Below, one piece after another: positions 1 through 6,536 of a stretch of 10,841 nt of DNA (position 1 is the first letter of the stretch; each line of letters begins with the position of its first letter). The notes beneath the pieces are model-generated. The model searched no databases. It saw only the letters and a program-made list of their open reading frames with translations, and was not told the DNA's origin. The DNA is taken from the NCBI GenBank assembly GCA_012510865.1, contig JAAZHF010000347.1:1-10841 (forward strand), read 5' to 3'. Origin of the DNA: Gammaproteobacteria bacterium. Its GTDB lineage: Bacteria; Pseudomonadota; Gammaproteobacteria; Xanthomonadales; Xanthomonadaceae. The translations under genes and the position numbers were made by a program.

Positions 1-24
1 GCTCTACCATTGAGCTACACCCGC
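1..24 (-). tRNA. tRNA, 5' part only, probably tRNA-Gly(UCC)
   Basis: Read on the minus strand, these 24 bases form the start of a tRNA: a 7-base acceptor strand (GCGGGTG), TA at positions 8-9, and a D-arm with GCTC pairing to GAGC around the loop AATGGTA. The window ends exactly after the D-stem, so the anticodon, T-arm and 3' end are not visible. The sequence matches what I recall of proteobacterial tRNA-Gly(UCC), which often sits in a tRNA cluster ahead of tuf. The identity is therefore recollection, while the tRNA call itself rests on the visible structure. Confidence 0.85.
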
Positions 25-65
25 ACCGGGCGGACAGTCTAGGGCCGCGCCGCGGCCCTTGGCAA
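25..65 (-). promoter_or_regulatory. Probable sigma-70 promoter of the tRNA
   Basis: On the minus strand a -35-like TTGCCA (plus positions 60-65) and a -10-like TAGACT (36-41) are separated by 18 bases, and the tRNA begins 11 bases past the -10. The segment after the -10 (GTCCGCCCGGT) is GC-rich, like the discriminator of stringently controlled stable-RNA promoters. Initiation about 7 bases past the -10 would leave a leader of about 5 bases. The spacer is a perfect inverted repeat (41-59), reported separately. The match to consensus is moderate and no transcription data are available. Confidence 0.5.
41..59. repeat. Perfect 9-bp inverted repeat in the tRNA promoter spacer
   Basis: AGGGCCGCG (41-49), one central base (50) and its exact complement CGCGGCCCT (51-59) make a 19-base palindrome that fills the space between the -35 and -10 hexamers. 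It could be an operator, a second hairpin ending esterase transcripts, or chance in GC-rich DNA. No T-tract follows it on the minus strand. Confidence 0.6.
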
Positions 66-88
66 CGCCGGCGGAGCTGCCGCCGGCG
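66..88 (-). terminator. GC-rich hairpin, possible terminator of the esterase gene
   Basis: Eleven bases past the esterase stop codon, two perfectly complementary 9-base arms (66-74 and 80-88) flank a 5-base loop. All paired bases are G or C. The minus strand continues with TTGCCA rather than a run of T, so this is not a canonical intrinsic terminator. Its place between the gene end and the tRNA promoter argues for a role in separating the two transcripts. Confidence 0.4.
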
Positions 89-99
89 CCTGCCGGGAC

Positions 100-1935
100 T
101 CAGAAACCGCCGCCGACGCTGGCGAACACCATCGCGTGCTTGCCGCCCTTCTGCCCGCTGTTGACGCTGGCGCCGATGTTGGCGTCCATGCCGAACAGCC
201 GCGTGCGCGCGCCGAAGGTCAGCGTCATCCAGGACTGGTCGTACTCGACGCCGGGGACCGCGTACGGCAGCGACCCCGCGATCGACTGCGAGCGGGCGAA
301 GGCCTGCGTCGCCTGGTCCTCGAACTCGCGGTCCGCGGTCAGGCGCGCATAGGGCACCAGGTGGTCGTGGATGCCATAGGCCACCTGCCAGCCCGCGCTG
401 CCGACCATGGAATCGAACTCCTGGTCGAAGTAGCCGAGCGAGGTCGACAGGGTCGGATCGCTCTCGTTGAAGCCGTCGACCTCGATCCGCTGCGCGACCA
501 GGCCCAGCACCGGCCCGTGGCGCAGCCCGCCGTCCCCGAACTCCCATCCGCCCTGGAGCGCGAGGGTGACGTTGCTGCCGTCGGTGGAGGCAGCGTGCGT
601 GCGCAGCGCCGGGCCCAGGGGCACCTGGCGCTCGATGTCGAAATCGATCCGGGTATAGCTGAGCTGGCCGCTGGCCCAGGCCCCGGAGGCGCCGGTCCAC
701 GCGAGGTAGCCGCCCACCGACAGCTCGGACTGGTCCCAGTTGCCGCGGCGGCGCCCCCAGTCGTTGCCCTGCTCGCCATAGCCGAGGAAGCCGCCGTAGA
801 CCAGGCCGTCGCCGCCCCAGTCCATTCCGACCGTCAGCGTCGGCCCGACGCCGTCGTAGTGGTCGCCGTGCCCGTAGCGCTGGAAATCGCCGCGCACGTC
901 CGCCCACCAGCGCGAGCCGGAGGCGTCGCCGCGGCCGGCGGCCTGCGCGTCGACGCGGGCAGCGCGGTTGCGGCCGGTCGCCGCCGCGGAATGCGGCAGC
1001 ACCGCCATCTGCCGCGGGCCCTCGATCGCGGACACGGCAAGGTCGGCCAGCGCGCGGTGGGCGCCGCTGGCGGGGTGCACGCCGTCGGCGAACAGGTAGG
1101 TCTGCGGCGCGTCGGGGCTGACCAGGCTGGTCGGGTTGCAGGTCAGAGACTGCGCGGTGATCTGCGGCATGCAGGCGGTGCCGGTGACGTTGCTGATGCC
1201 GAAGGCCCCGGGGTTGGCGGTGACCTCGCGCAGGAAGCTGAAGGTGTCCACCGGGATCACGCTCAGCCCGTTGGCGGCCAGCGCGCTGAACAGGGCGTCG
1301 TTGTACATCGTCGCGAGCGCGGTGGCCTGGGCCTGGGCCGCCGGCCCCTGCGCGATCTGCGCCGGGGTCAGGCCGAGGTCGGGGATGTTGGGCACCAGCA
1401 CGTAGCGCGCGCCGGCCCCCTGCAGGGTGCCGATGATGCCGACCTGCGCAGCCACGGCACCGCCGATGATCGCCTGGGCATTGGCCGGGTCGGCGGCCAC
1501 CGCGAACAGGTCGTTGGCACCGCCCCACACGGTGTAGAGCGCGTCGGGATCGGCCCGGCCGCCGCGCGCCGCGAGGTAGCCCGCGGCCTGCGTCGCCAGC
1601 GAGGGCGTGAAGCCCGGGGCGCCGTTGACGTCGATGCCGTTGCGGGCGCCGCCGGCGGCGTGGTTGCTGCCGACCTGGCCATTGCCGTTGGGCCGCGCGT
1701 CGGTGCCGTAGAAGTCCGCCAGCCACTGCGCCCAGACCAGCCCGGGGTTGGTCGTGAACTGCCCGGTGACCGCCTGCACCTCCGGCGGGAGCAGCGGCCG
1801 GAAGTAGCCGGCGTCCGTCAGGCTGTCGCCGAAGAACACCGTCTGCGAGAACGGCGAATCGTGCGCGGCGGCGGGAAGCGCGGCCAGCGCGAGCGCGGCG
1901 GCAAGGGCGGTACGGGCACGGCGGAACGTCGTCAT
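100..1935 (-). CDS. GDSL/SGNH esterase autotransporter (EstA-like)
   Basis: Predicted 611-aa type Va autotransporter: an esterase/lipase domain carried to the cell surface by its own outer-membrane barrel. A signal peptide (about residues 1-24, ending PAAA) is followed by the SGNH hydrolase. Block I is FFGDSLTDAG with nucleophile Ser38; GG at 95-96 fits block II; GGAND gives the oxyanion-hole Asn141; and DGVHP gives the Asp284/His287 pair of the triad. A linker (about 305-342) leads to a C-terminal beta-barrel (about 343-611) of alternating polar and aromatic strands that ends in Phe, the usual outer-membrane sorting residue. Cys256 and Cys266 may form a disulfide. I chose the ATG at 1935 because an AGGAG lies 6 bases upstream and the signal peptide begins there; an upstream in-frame ATG would add 16 residues unlike a signal peptide. 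Length and domain order fit the Pseudomonas EstA family. The substrate is unknown. Confidence 0.93.
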   Translation of the reverse strand: MTTFRRARTALAAALALAALPAAAHDSPFSQTVFFGDSLTDAGYFRPLLPPEVQAVTGQFTTNPGLVWAQWLADFYGTDARPNGNGQVGSNHAAGGARNGIDVNGAPGFTPSLATQAAGYLAARGGRADPDALYTVWGGANDLFAVAADPANAQAIIGGAVAAQVGIIGTLQGAGARYVLVPNIPDLGLTPAQIAQGPAAQAQATALATMYNDALFSALAANGLSVIPVDTFSFLREVTANPGAFGISNVTGTACMPQITAQSLTCNPTSLVSPDAPQTYLFADGVHPASGAHRALADLAVSAIEGPRQMAVLPHSAAATGRNRAARVDAQAAGRGDASGSRWWADVRGDFQRYGHGDHYDGVGPTLTVGMDWGGDGLVYGGFLGYGEQGNDWGRRRGNWDQSELSVGGYLAWTGASGAWASGQLSYTRIDFDIERQVPLGPALRTHAASTDGSNVTLALQGGWEFGDGGLRHGPVLGLVAQRIEVDGFNESDPTLSTSLGYFDQEFDSMVGSAGWQVAYGIHDHLVPYARLTADREFEDQATQAFARSQSIAGSLPYAVPGVEYDQSWMTLTFGARTRLFGMDANIGASVNSGQKGGKHAMVFASVGGGF

Positions 1936-1941
1936 GGATGG

Positions 1942-1946
1942 CTCCT
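1942..1946 (-). promoter_or_regulatory. Shine-Dalgarno site that sets the esterase start
   Basis: On the minus strand AGGAG lies 6 bases before the ATG at 1935. This is one of only a few good ribosome-binding sites in the window, and it favours this ATG over the in-frame one at 1983. A weak promoter candidate lies farther upstream (TTGAGC at 2006-2011, AACGAT at 1982-1987, 18-base spacer), but it is too poor to list separately. Confidence 0.7.
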
Positions 1947-2063
1947 GTGTGGGGCGGTGCGCGGGCTGGCACGAAGGCACCATCGTTCCACGGCGCGGGG
2001 TCCCTGCTCAAGCCGGACCCGTCCACGCCGGTGCCGCGGCATGCAATCGCCCCCGCCGCGGGC

Positions 2064-2075
2064 CACAATGGACGC
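2064..2075 (+). promoter_or_regulatory. Possible -10 element of a leaderless thiS transcript
   Basis: CACAAT (2064-2069) resembles a -10 hexamer and lies 6 bases before the thiS ATG, so transcription would begin at or next to the start codon. No Shine-Dalgarno sequence is present, which fits a leaderless mRNA. No convincing -35 hexamer is seen (ATGCAA at 2041-2046 is the best, with 17-base spacing). Confidence 0.3.
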
Positions 2076-2276
2076 ATGGACATCATCCTCAACGGCGAGC
2101 CGCAGACCCTGCCCGGCCCCTGCACCGTGCTCGCCCTGCTTGAATCCAGGGACCTGGCCGGGCGCAGGGTGGCGGTGGAGGTCAACGGCGACATCGTGCC
2201 GAGGAGCCTGAATCCGGAACACGCGCTGAAGGACGGCGACCGGATCGAGATCGTGCACGCGCTCGGGGGCGGCTGA
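2076..2276 (+). CDS. thiS: Sulfur carrier protein ThiS
   Basis: Predicted 66-aa ubiquitin-fold sulfur carrier of thiamine thiazole synthesis. In the known pathway its C-terminal glycine is adenylated by ThiF, converted to a thiocarboxylate, and donates sulfur to ThiG. The start MDIILNGEP, the middle [11 protein letters not shown] and the end [12 protein letters not shown] are typical; the terminal Gly-Gly is the functional tail and the extra Gly before it is common in this branch. The length equals that of E. coli ThiS. The ATG at 2076 is set by this alignment. It has no Shine-Dalgarno sequence but a -10-like hexamer close upstream. thiG follows after 28 bases. ThiF, ThiH/ThiO and other thi genes are not in the window, and I see no TPP riboswitch ahead of this gene. 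Confidence 0.95.
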   Translation: MDIILNGEPQTLPGPCTVLALLESRDLAGRRVAVEVNGDIVPRSLNPEHALKDGDRIEIVHALGGG

Positions 2277-2292
2277 CCGGCGGCGCTTGCGC

Positions 2293-2304
2293 GATAATGC
2301 CGCA
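2293..2304 (+). promoter_or_regulatory. Possible -10 element of a leaderless thiG transcript
   Basis: GATAAT (2293-2298) matches the -10 consensus at five of six bases and lies 6 bases before the thiG ATG, the same geometry as at thiS. No Shine-Dalgarno sequence precedes thiG. The -35 region falls in the end of thiS and shows no good hexamer, so this may add to transcription from upstream rather than replace it. Confidence 0.4.
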
Positions 2305-3105
2305 ATGACCAGCCCAGAACCCCACGGCGGCGACCCGCTCGTCATCGCCGGCACGCCCTACCGTTCCCGCCTGCTGACGGGGACCGGCAAGTTCAAGGAC
2401 CTCGACGAGACCCGCCGCGCCACCGAAGCGGCCGGCGCCGGGATCGTCACCGTCGCCATCCGCCGCACCAACATCGGCCAGGACCCGGGCGAGCCGAACC
2501 TGCTCGACGTGCTGCCGCCGGACCGCTACACCATCCTGCCCAACACCGCCGGCTGCTACACCGCCGCCGAGGCCGTGCGCACCTGCCGGCTGGCGCGCGA
2601 GCTCCTGGACGGGCACACGCTGGTCAAGCTCGAGGTGCTGGGTGACCACCGCACCCTGTTCCCGGACGTGGTGCAGACCCTGGACGCCGCCGAGCAGCTG
2701 GTGGCCGCCGGCTTCCAGGTGATGGTCTACACCTCCGACGACCCGATCCTCGCCAAGCGCCTGGAGGAGATCGGCTGCGTGGCGGTGATGCCGCTGGCGG
2801 CGCCGATCGGCTCCGGCCTGGGCATCCAGAACCGCTGGAACCTGCTGGAGATCGTCGAGAACGCGAAGGTCCCGATCATCGTCGACGCCGGCGTCGGCAC
2901 GGCGTCCGACGCCGCGATCGCCATGGAGCTGGGCTGCGACGGCGTGCTGATGAACACCGCCATCGCCGGTGCCCGCGACCCGGTCCTCATGGCGCACGCG
3001 ATGAAGCTCGCGGTCGAGGCGGGGCGCGCCGCGTTCCGCGCCGGGCGCATCCCGCGCAGGCGCTACGCCAGCGCCTCTTCGCCGGTCGACGGCCTGGTCG
3101 ACTGA
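2305..3105 (+). CDS. thiG: Thiazole synthase ThiG
   Basis: Predicted 266-aa (beta/alpha)8-barrel enzyme that condenses 1-deoxy-D-xylulose 5-phosphate, dehydroglycine and the ThiS thiocarboxylate into the thiazole phosphate of thiamine. Visible family landmarks are [10 protein letters not shown] near residue 21, TNIGQ near 55, LVKLEVLGD with Schiff-base Lys108, [15 protein letters not shown] (162-176), and the phosphate-binding [19 protein letters not shown] (192-210) followed by [11 protein letters not shown]. The length is normal for the family. The start at 2305 gives MTSPEP; an in-frame TTG at 2287 is less likely because a -10-like GATAAT sits between them. Its partner ThiS is directly upstream. 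The stop codon overlaps the ATG of a 21-codon ORF (TGATG) that runs to trmB. Confidence 0.96.
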   Translation: MTSPEPHGGDPLVIAGTPYRSRLLTGTGKFKDLDETRRATEAAGAGIVTVAIRRTNIGQDPGEPNLLDVLPPDRYTILPNTAGCYTAAEAVRTCRLARELLDGHTLVKLEVLGDHRTLFPDVVQTLDAAEQLVAAGFQVMVYTSDDPILAKRLEEIGCVAVMPLAAPIGSGLGIQNRWNLLEIVENAKVPIIVDAGVGTASDAAIAMELGCDGVLMNTAIAGARDPVLMAHAMKLAVEAGRAAFRAGRIPRRRYASASSPVDGLVD

Positions 3106-3170
3106 TGGTCGCCACCGCGACCCGCGCCGCCTTCGTGGCCGCCCGCGGCCCGGGCCGCCGCCCCGCATGA
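3105..3170 (+). other. 21-codon ORF linking thiG and trmB (uncertain)
   Basis: The gap between thiG and trmB is spanned by one short ORF. Its ATG shares a base with the thiG stop (TGATG) and its TGA overlaps the trmB start (ATGA). The product would be 21 residues, rich in Ala and Arg, beginning [10 protein letters not shown]. It resembles no protein I know. If translated, its likely role would be to pass ribosomes from thiG to trmB, which has no Shine-Dalgarno site of its own. In DNA this GC-rich, stop codons are rare and a chance ORF of this length is easy to get, so it is listed as a possibility only. Confidence 0.25.
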
Positions 3171-3907
3171 CCGATCCCTTCTCGAGCCCGGGGTCCAAGG
3201 CGCCGCCGAAGCCCTTCACCGTGGAAGAAGGCCGTCGCCGCGTGCGCAGCTTCGTGCTGCGCCAGGGCCGCTTCACGCCGGCCCAGCAGCGGGCCTTCGA
3301 CGCGCTGTGGCCGCGGTTCGGGCTCGACTACGCCGGCCGGCCGCGCGACTTCGACGCGGTGTTCGGCCGCTCCGCGCCGAGGATCCTCGAGATCGGCTTC
3401 GGCAACGGCGAGGCGCTGCGCCACTCCGCAGCGCACGACCCCGCCCGCGACCACATCGGCATCGAGGTGCACGCCCCGGGCGTCGGCCGCCTGCTCAACG
3501 CGCTGGCCGAGGACGGCAGCGACCACGTCCGGCTTTACCACCACGACGCGGTCGAGGTGCTGGAGAACGAGGTCGCCGACGGCAGCCTCGACGAGGTCCG
3601 CATCTACTTCCCGGATCCCTGGCACAAGAAGCGCCACAACAAGCGCCGCCTGGTGAACCCGCCGTTCGCCGCGCTGCTGGTGCGCAAGCTCGCGCCGGGC
3701 GGCCGCTTGCACCTCGCCACCGATTGGCAGGACTATGCGGAGCAGATGTGGGACGTGCTCGACGCGACGGAGGGACTCCGCAACCGCGCCGGCATGCGCG
3801 GCCACGTCCCACGCCCGGAGTGGCGTCCGCAGACGCACTTCGAGAGTCGCGGCCAGCGCCTGGGCCACGGCGTGTGGGACCTGCTCTACGACAGGACCGG
3901 GGACTAG
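3167..3907 (+). CDS. trmB: tRNA (guanine-N7-)-methyltransferase TrmB
   Basis: Predicted 246-aa class I SAM-dependent enzyme that forms m7G at position 46 in the variable loop of tRNA. After an N-terminal Arg-rich region ([17 protein letters not shown]), the SAM-binding glycine loop [12 protein letters not shown] lies at 73-84, with GIEVH at 98-102 and HHDAVE near 125-130. The family signature [14 protein letters not shown] is at 148-161, ATDW at 184-187, and a C-terminal [10 protein letters not shown] followed by LGHGVWDL closes the fold. All key motifs are intact. The start MTDPF fits family members as I recall them. No Shine-Dalgarno site is visible, so translation may be coupled to upstream sequence. 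It sits 61 bases after thiG and 9 bases before the permease gene, consistent with one transcript. Confidence 0.96.
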   Translation: MTDPFSSPGSKAPPKPFTVEEGRRRVRSFVLRQGRFTPAQQRAFDALWPRFGLDYAGRPRDFDAVFGRSAPRILEIGFGNGEALRHSAAHDPARDHIGIEVHAPGVGRLLNALAEDGSDHVRLYHHDAVEVLENEVADGSLDEVRIYFPDPWHKKRHNKRRLVNPPFAALLVRKLAPGGRLHLATDWQDYAEQMWDVLDATEGLRNRAGMRGHVPRPEWRPQTHFESRGQRLGHGVWDLLYDRTGD

Positions 3908-3916
3908 ACGCAGGAC

Positions 3917-5758
3917 ATGGAGACGCTTGCCCTCACCACCGACATGAAGCTCGTGCTCGGGCTGGTCGCGCTGGTGATGGTCCTGTTCCTGTTCGAGCGC
4001 GTGCGCGCCGACCTCGTCGCGCTGGTGGTGCTGGTGGTGCTGGGCCTGACCGGCCTGGTCGCGCCCGAGGACATCTTCAACGGCTTCTCCTCGAACGCGG
4101 TGATCAGCATCATCGCCACGATGATCCTGGGCATGGGCCTGGACCGCACCGGCGCCCTCAACCGGCTGGCGGCCTGGCTGCTGCGGCGTTCGAAGGGCGT
4201 GGAGAAGCGGCTGCTGCTCTACACCTCGGCCATCGCCGGCCTCAACTCCTCGTTCATGCAGAACCCGTCGGTGATGGCGCTGTACCTGCCGGTCGCCTCG
4301 CGCCTCGCCTCGCGGACCGGGCTGACGCTGTCGCGCTTCCTGCTGCCGATCTGCGCCGCGATCATCATGGGTGGCTCGCTGACCATGGTCGGCAACTCGC
4401 CGCTGATCCTCCTCAACGACCTGCTGGTCGCGGCCAACGCCAGCCTGCCCTCGGGCGTGGCCACGCTCGAGCCGCTGCCGATGTTCGCGCCGCTGCCGAT
4501 CGGCCTCACCCTGCTGGTGCTCGCGCTGGCCTACTTCCACTTCTTCGGCGACCGCCTCCTCGGCGGCCGCGACGAGAGCGACGGAAGCGTGACCCCGGCG
4601 CGCACGCAGAGCTACTTCGCGCGCGCCTACGGCATCGAGGGCGACGTCTACGAGCTCACCGTCAGCGCCGACAGCCCGCTCGTGGGCATGCCGCTGGGCG
4701 AGGCCGAGAACCTGCACGGCGCGCCGCTGCTGCTCGCGCTCAAGACCGGCAACGACGCGCGCCTGGCCCCGCCCGCCGACGCCCGCATCTGGGTCGGCAG
4801 CGTGATCGGCGCCATGGGCCCGCGCCAGCAGGTGGCGGACTTCGCGCAGAACAACATGCTGCGGATGTCCGCGCGGCTGCGCGAGTTCGGCGACCTGTTC
4901 AACCCCAGCCGCGCGGGCATCTCCGAGGCCGTGGTGCCGCCGACCTCGAGGTTCATCGGCAAGACCTCGGCGGAACTGGCGCTGCGCAAGAACTACAGCA
5001 TCAGCCTGCTGGCCGTGAACCGCGACAAGGAGGTCCTGCGCGAGGACATCCGCAACCTGCCGCTGCGGGCCGGCGACATGCTGGTCCTGCACAGCATCTG
5101 GCAGGACCTGGCGCTGACCGCCGCCAACCGCGACTTCGTCGTGGTCACCGACTACCCCAAGGGCGAGCAGCGTCCGCACAAGTTCAAGGTCGCGATGGCG
5201 ATCTTCGCGGTCACCATCCTGGTCGCGCTCGGCTCGGACCTCCCGACCTCGATCGCGCTGATGACCGGCGTCGCCGGCATGCTCGTCTGCGGCGTGCTGA
5301 AGATGGACGAGGCCTACTCCGCCATCAGCTGGAAGACCTTGTTCCTGATGGCCTGCCTGATCCCGCTGGGCTGGGCGATGGACACCAGCGGCGCCGCCGC
5401 GTGGATCGCCGGCCATACCATCGAAGAGCTGCCCGAAGGCCTGCCGGTGTGGGTGATCCAGTTCACCGTCGCCGCGCTCACCTCGGTGTTCTCGCTCGTG
5501 ATCAGCCACGTCGGCGCCACCATCGTGATGGTGCCCCTGGCGATCAACCTGGCGCTGGCCGCGGGCGGCGACCCGACCTCGTTCGCGCTGATCGTGGCGC
5601 TGTCGGCGTCCAACAACCTGGTGACCGCGTCCAATCCCGTGGTCTCGATGGTCACCGGCCCCGCGAACTACTCGTCGCGCGACCTCTGGCGCGTCGGCTC
5701 GGCGCTTTCGGTCGCCTACCTGCTCGTGGTGGTGACCCTGGTCAACCTGCTGTTGTGA
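3917..5758 (+). CDS. SLC13/DASS-family permease with two RCK_C (TrkA-C) domains
   Basis: Predicted 613-aa inner-membrane transporter of the divalent anion:sodium symporter group. Hydrophobic segments occupy about 11-50, 57-78, 100-165 and 192-212. A soluble centre with two RCK_C-like domains (about 235-318 and 332-412) follows, then a second membrane half (about 423-460, 470-500, 510-550, 555-580, 594-613). The two halves each carry a conserved hairpin-type motif: GGSLTMVGNSPLILLND at 152-168 and SASNNLVTASNPVVS at 563-577. This layout matches SLC13 permeases annotated variously as sulfate, citrate or dicarboxylate transporters; the substrate cannot be read from sequence. RCK_C domains suggest gating by a small ligand. 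The start at 3917 lies 9 bases after trmB with AGGA almost touching the ATG; Met10 at 3944 is an alternative with no better site. Confidence 0.9.
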   Translation: METLALTTDMKLVLGLVALVMVLFLFERVRADLVALVVLVVLGLTGLVAPEDIFNGFSSNAVISIIATMILGMGLDRTGALNRLAAWLLRRSKGVEKRLLLYTSAIAGLNSSFMQNPSVMALYLPVASRLASRTGLTLSRFLLPICAAIIMGGSLTMVGNSPLILLNDLLVAANASLPSGVATLEPLPMFAPLPIGLTLLVLALAYFHFFGDRLLGGRDESDGSVTPARTQSYFARAYGIEGDVYELTVSADSPLVGMPLGEAENLHGAPLLLALKTGNDARLAPPADARIWVGSVIGAMGPRQQVADFAQNNMLRMSARLREFGDLFNPSRAGISEAVVPPTSRFIGKTSAELALRKNYSISLLAVNRDKEVLREDIRNLPLRAGDMLVLHSIWQDLALTAANRDFVVVTDYPKGEQRPHKFKVAMAIFAVTILVALGSDLPTSIALMTGVAGMLVCGVLKMDEAYSAISWKTLFLMACLIPLGWAMDTSGAAAWIAGHTIEELPEGLPVWVIQFTVAALTSVFSLVISHVGATIVMVPLAINLALAAGGDPTSFALIVALSASNNLVTASNPVVSMVTGPANYSSRDLWRVGSALSVAYLLVVVTLVNLLL

Positions 5759-5789
5759 GCCGGCGCGGCGGGCCTGGCCGCAGGCCGGG

Positions 5790-6161
5790 TCAGGCCAGCC
5801 AGACCGCGCCGTCGCGCACCTGCACCGCCACCGCGCGCAGCGATTCGCCGCGGCAGGGACCGGCCTCGCAGACGCCGCCGACCGCCTCGAAGGCCGCGCC
5901 GTGGACCGCGCAGACCAGCAGGCCGTCCTTCGACACCAGGAACCTGCCCGGTGCCCAGTCCAGCCGCCGGCCGGCGTGCGGGCAGACGTTCAACCAGGCG
6001 CGCACGGCGCCATCCGCGGCCCGGTGCAGGATCAGCGGTTCCTCGATGCCGTCGAGCAGGGCGTCGACCGCCGCGAACGTCCCGGGCGCCAGCGCATCCA
6101 GCGCCAGCAGCGGCGCGGATGCCGGTCCGGTTAACGTTTCACTTACATCTTCGCTGGCCAT
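5790..6161 (-). CDS. Small stand-alone Rieske [2Fe-2S] protein
   Basis: Predicted 123-aa ferredoxin-like protein of the Rieske type. Cluster ligands are visible as Cys60-Pro-His62 (in NVCPHAGRRLDW) and Cys84-x-x-His87 (LLVCAVHGAAF), a spacing normal for Rieske domains. A later CEAGPCRGESL (98-108) supplies two more cysteines in the GPC loop typical of the ferredoxin subfamily. There is no signal peptide, membrane segment or catalytic domain, so a soluble cytoplasmic electron carrier or orphan ferredoxin subunit is most likely. No oxygenase partner lies nearby. It converges on the permease with 31 bases between the stops and diverges from the 98-aa membrane protein gene. The ATG at 6161 has no Shine-Dalgarno site, and the first ten codons are more AT-rich than the rest, so the exact start is less certain than the domain. 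Confidence 0.87.
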   Translation of the reverse strand: MASEDVSETLTGPASAPLLALDALAPGTFAAVDALLDGIEEPLILHRAADGAVRAWLNVCPHAGRRLDWAPGRFLVSKDGLLVCAVHGAAFEAVGGVCEAGPCRGESLRAVAVQVRDGAVWLA

Positions 6162-6211
6162 CGGTCCGATACTCGCGCCATCACCAAGACTTCACATTCT
6201 GGCACTACCGC

Positions 6212-6508
6212 ATGATCAACCGCACCTTCCGCAGCGCCCACGCACGCTTCGATGCCAGCCAGCTCGGCGCGATGTTCGCGCCGCGCAAGCCCCGGCATCC
6301 GCTGCTGCGCCTGGCCGTCGGGCTCCTGGGCCTGGCCGTCCTGGCCGCGCTGCTCGTGGTGGGCGTCGTGGTCGGCACCGCGATGGTCGCCGCCGGGCTG
6401 GTCCGTCGCCTCGCCACCCGCCGCGCCCGCCCGCGGCCGCGCGCCGGCAGCGTCGTCGATGCCGAGTACCGCGTCGTCGACAAGCCCCTGCACACCCTGT
6501 CCCACTGA
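6212..6508 (+). CDS. Small membrane protein of unknown function
   Basis: I do not recognise this 98-aa protein. It has a polar N-terminus (MINRTFRSAHARFDASQLG) and one long hydrophobic stretch (about 31-65, rich in Leu, Val, Ala and Gly). A strongly basic segment follows (RRLATRRARPRPR, 65-77), and the tail is short (GSVVDAEYRVVDKPLHTLSH, 79-98). The basic run after the span predicts a cytoplasmic C-terminus by the positive-inside rule. The VDAEYRVVD part of the tail looks conserved in character rather than random, but I cannot name the family. No Shine-Dalgarno sequence precedes the ATG. It is the first gene of a plus-strand run, 28 bases before the FAH-family gene, and diverges from the Rieske gene. 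Codon bias matches its neighbours, which supports it being real. Confidence 0.7.
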   Translation: MINRTFRSAHARFDASQLGAMFAPRKPRHPLLRLAVGLLGLAVLAALLVVGVVVGTAMVAAGLVRRLATRRARPRPRAGSVVDAEYRVVDKPLHTLSH

Positions 6509-6536
6509 CGGCCCGCCCGGCCCTCCGGATGCCCCC

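Noticed and set aside
59..352. 97-codon plus-strand ORF at the left end
   Set aside because: Lies antisense to the esterase barrel and across the hairpin; Pro-rich product with no motif and no ribosome-binding site.
1936..2075. TPP riboswitch upstream of thiS
   Set aside because: I looked for the conserved CTGAGA-type core and paired arms and found none. The 140-base gap is also shared with the divergent esterase promoter.
136..2211. 691-codon plus-strand open frame opposite the esterase gene
   Set aside because: Arg/Ala/Gly/Val-rich product with no motif; the opposite strand encodes an intact autotransporter with catalytic residues.
2987..5509. 840-codon open frame on the minus strand opposite trmB and the permease gene
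   Set aside because: Low-complexity product rich in Arg, His, Gly and Gln with no domain. It is the antisense shadow of two well-supported genes in GC-rich DNA.
5759..5789. Bidirectional terminator between the permease and Rieske genes
   Set aside because: Only a 6-bp stem (5771-5776 with 5781-5786) around a 4-base loop and no T-tract on either strand; too weak in this composition.
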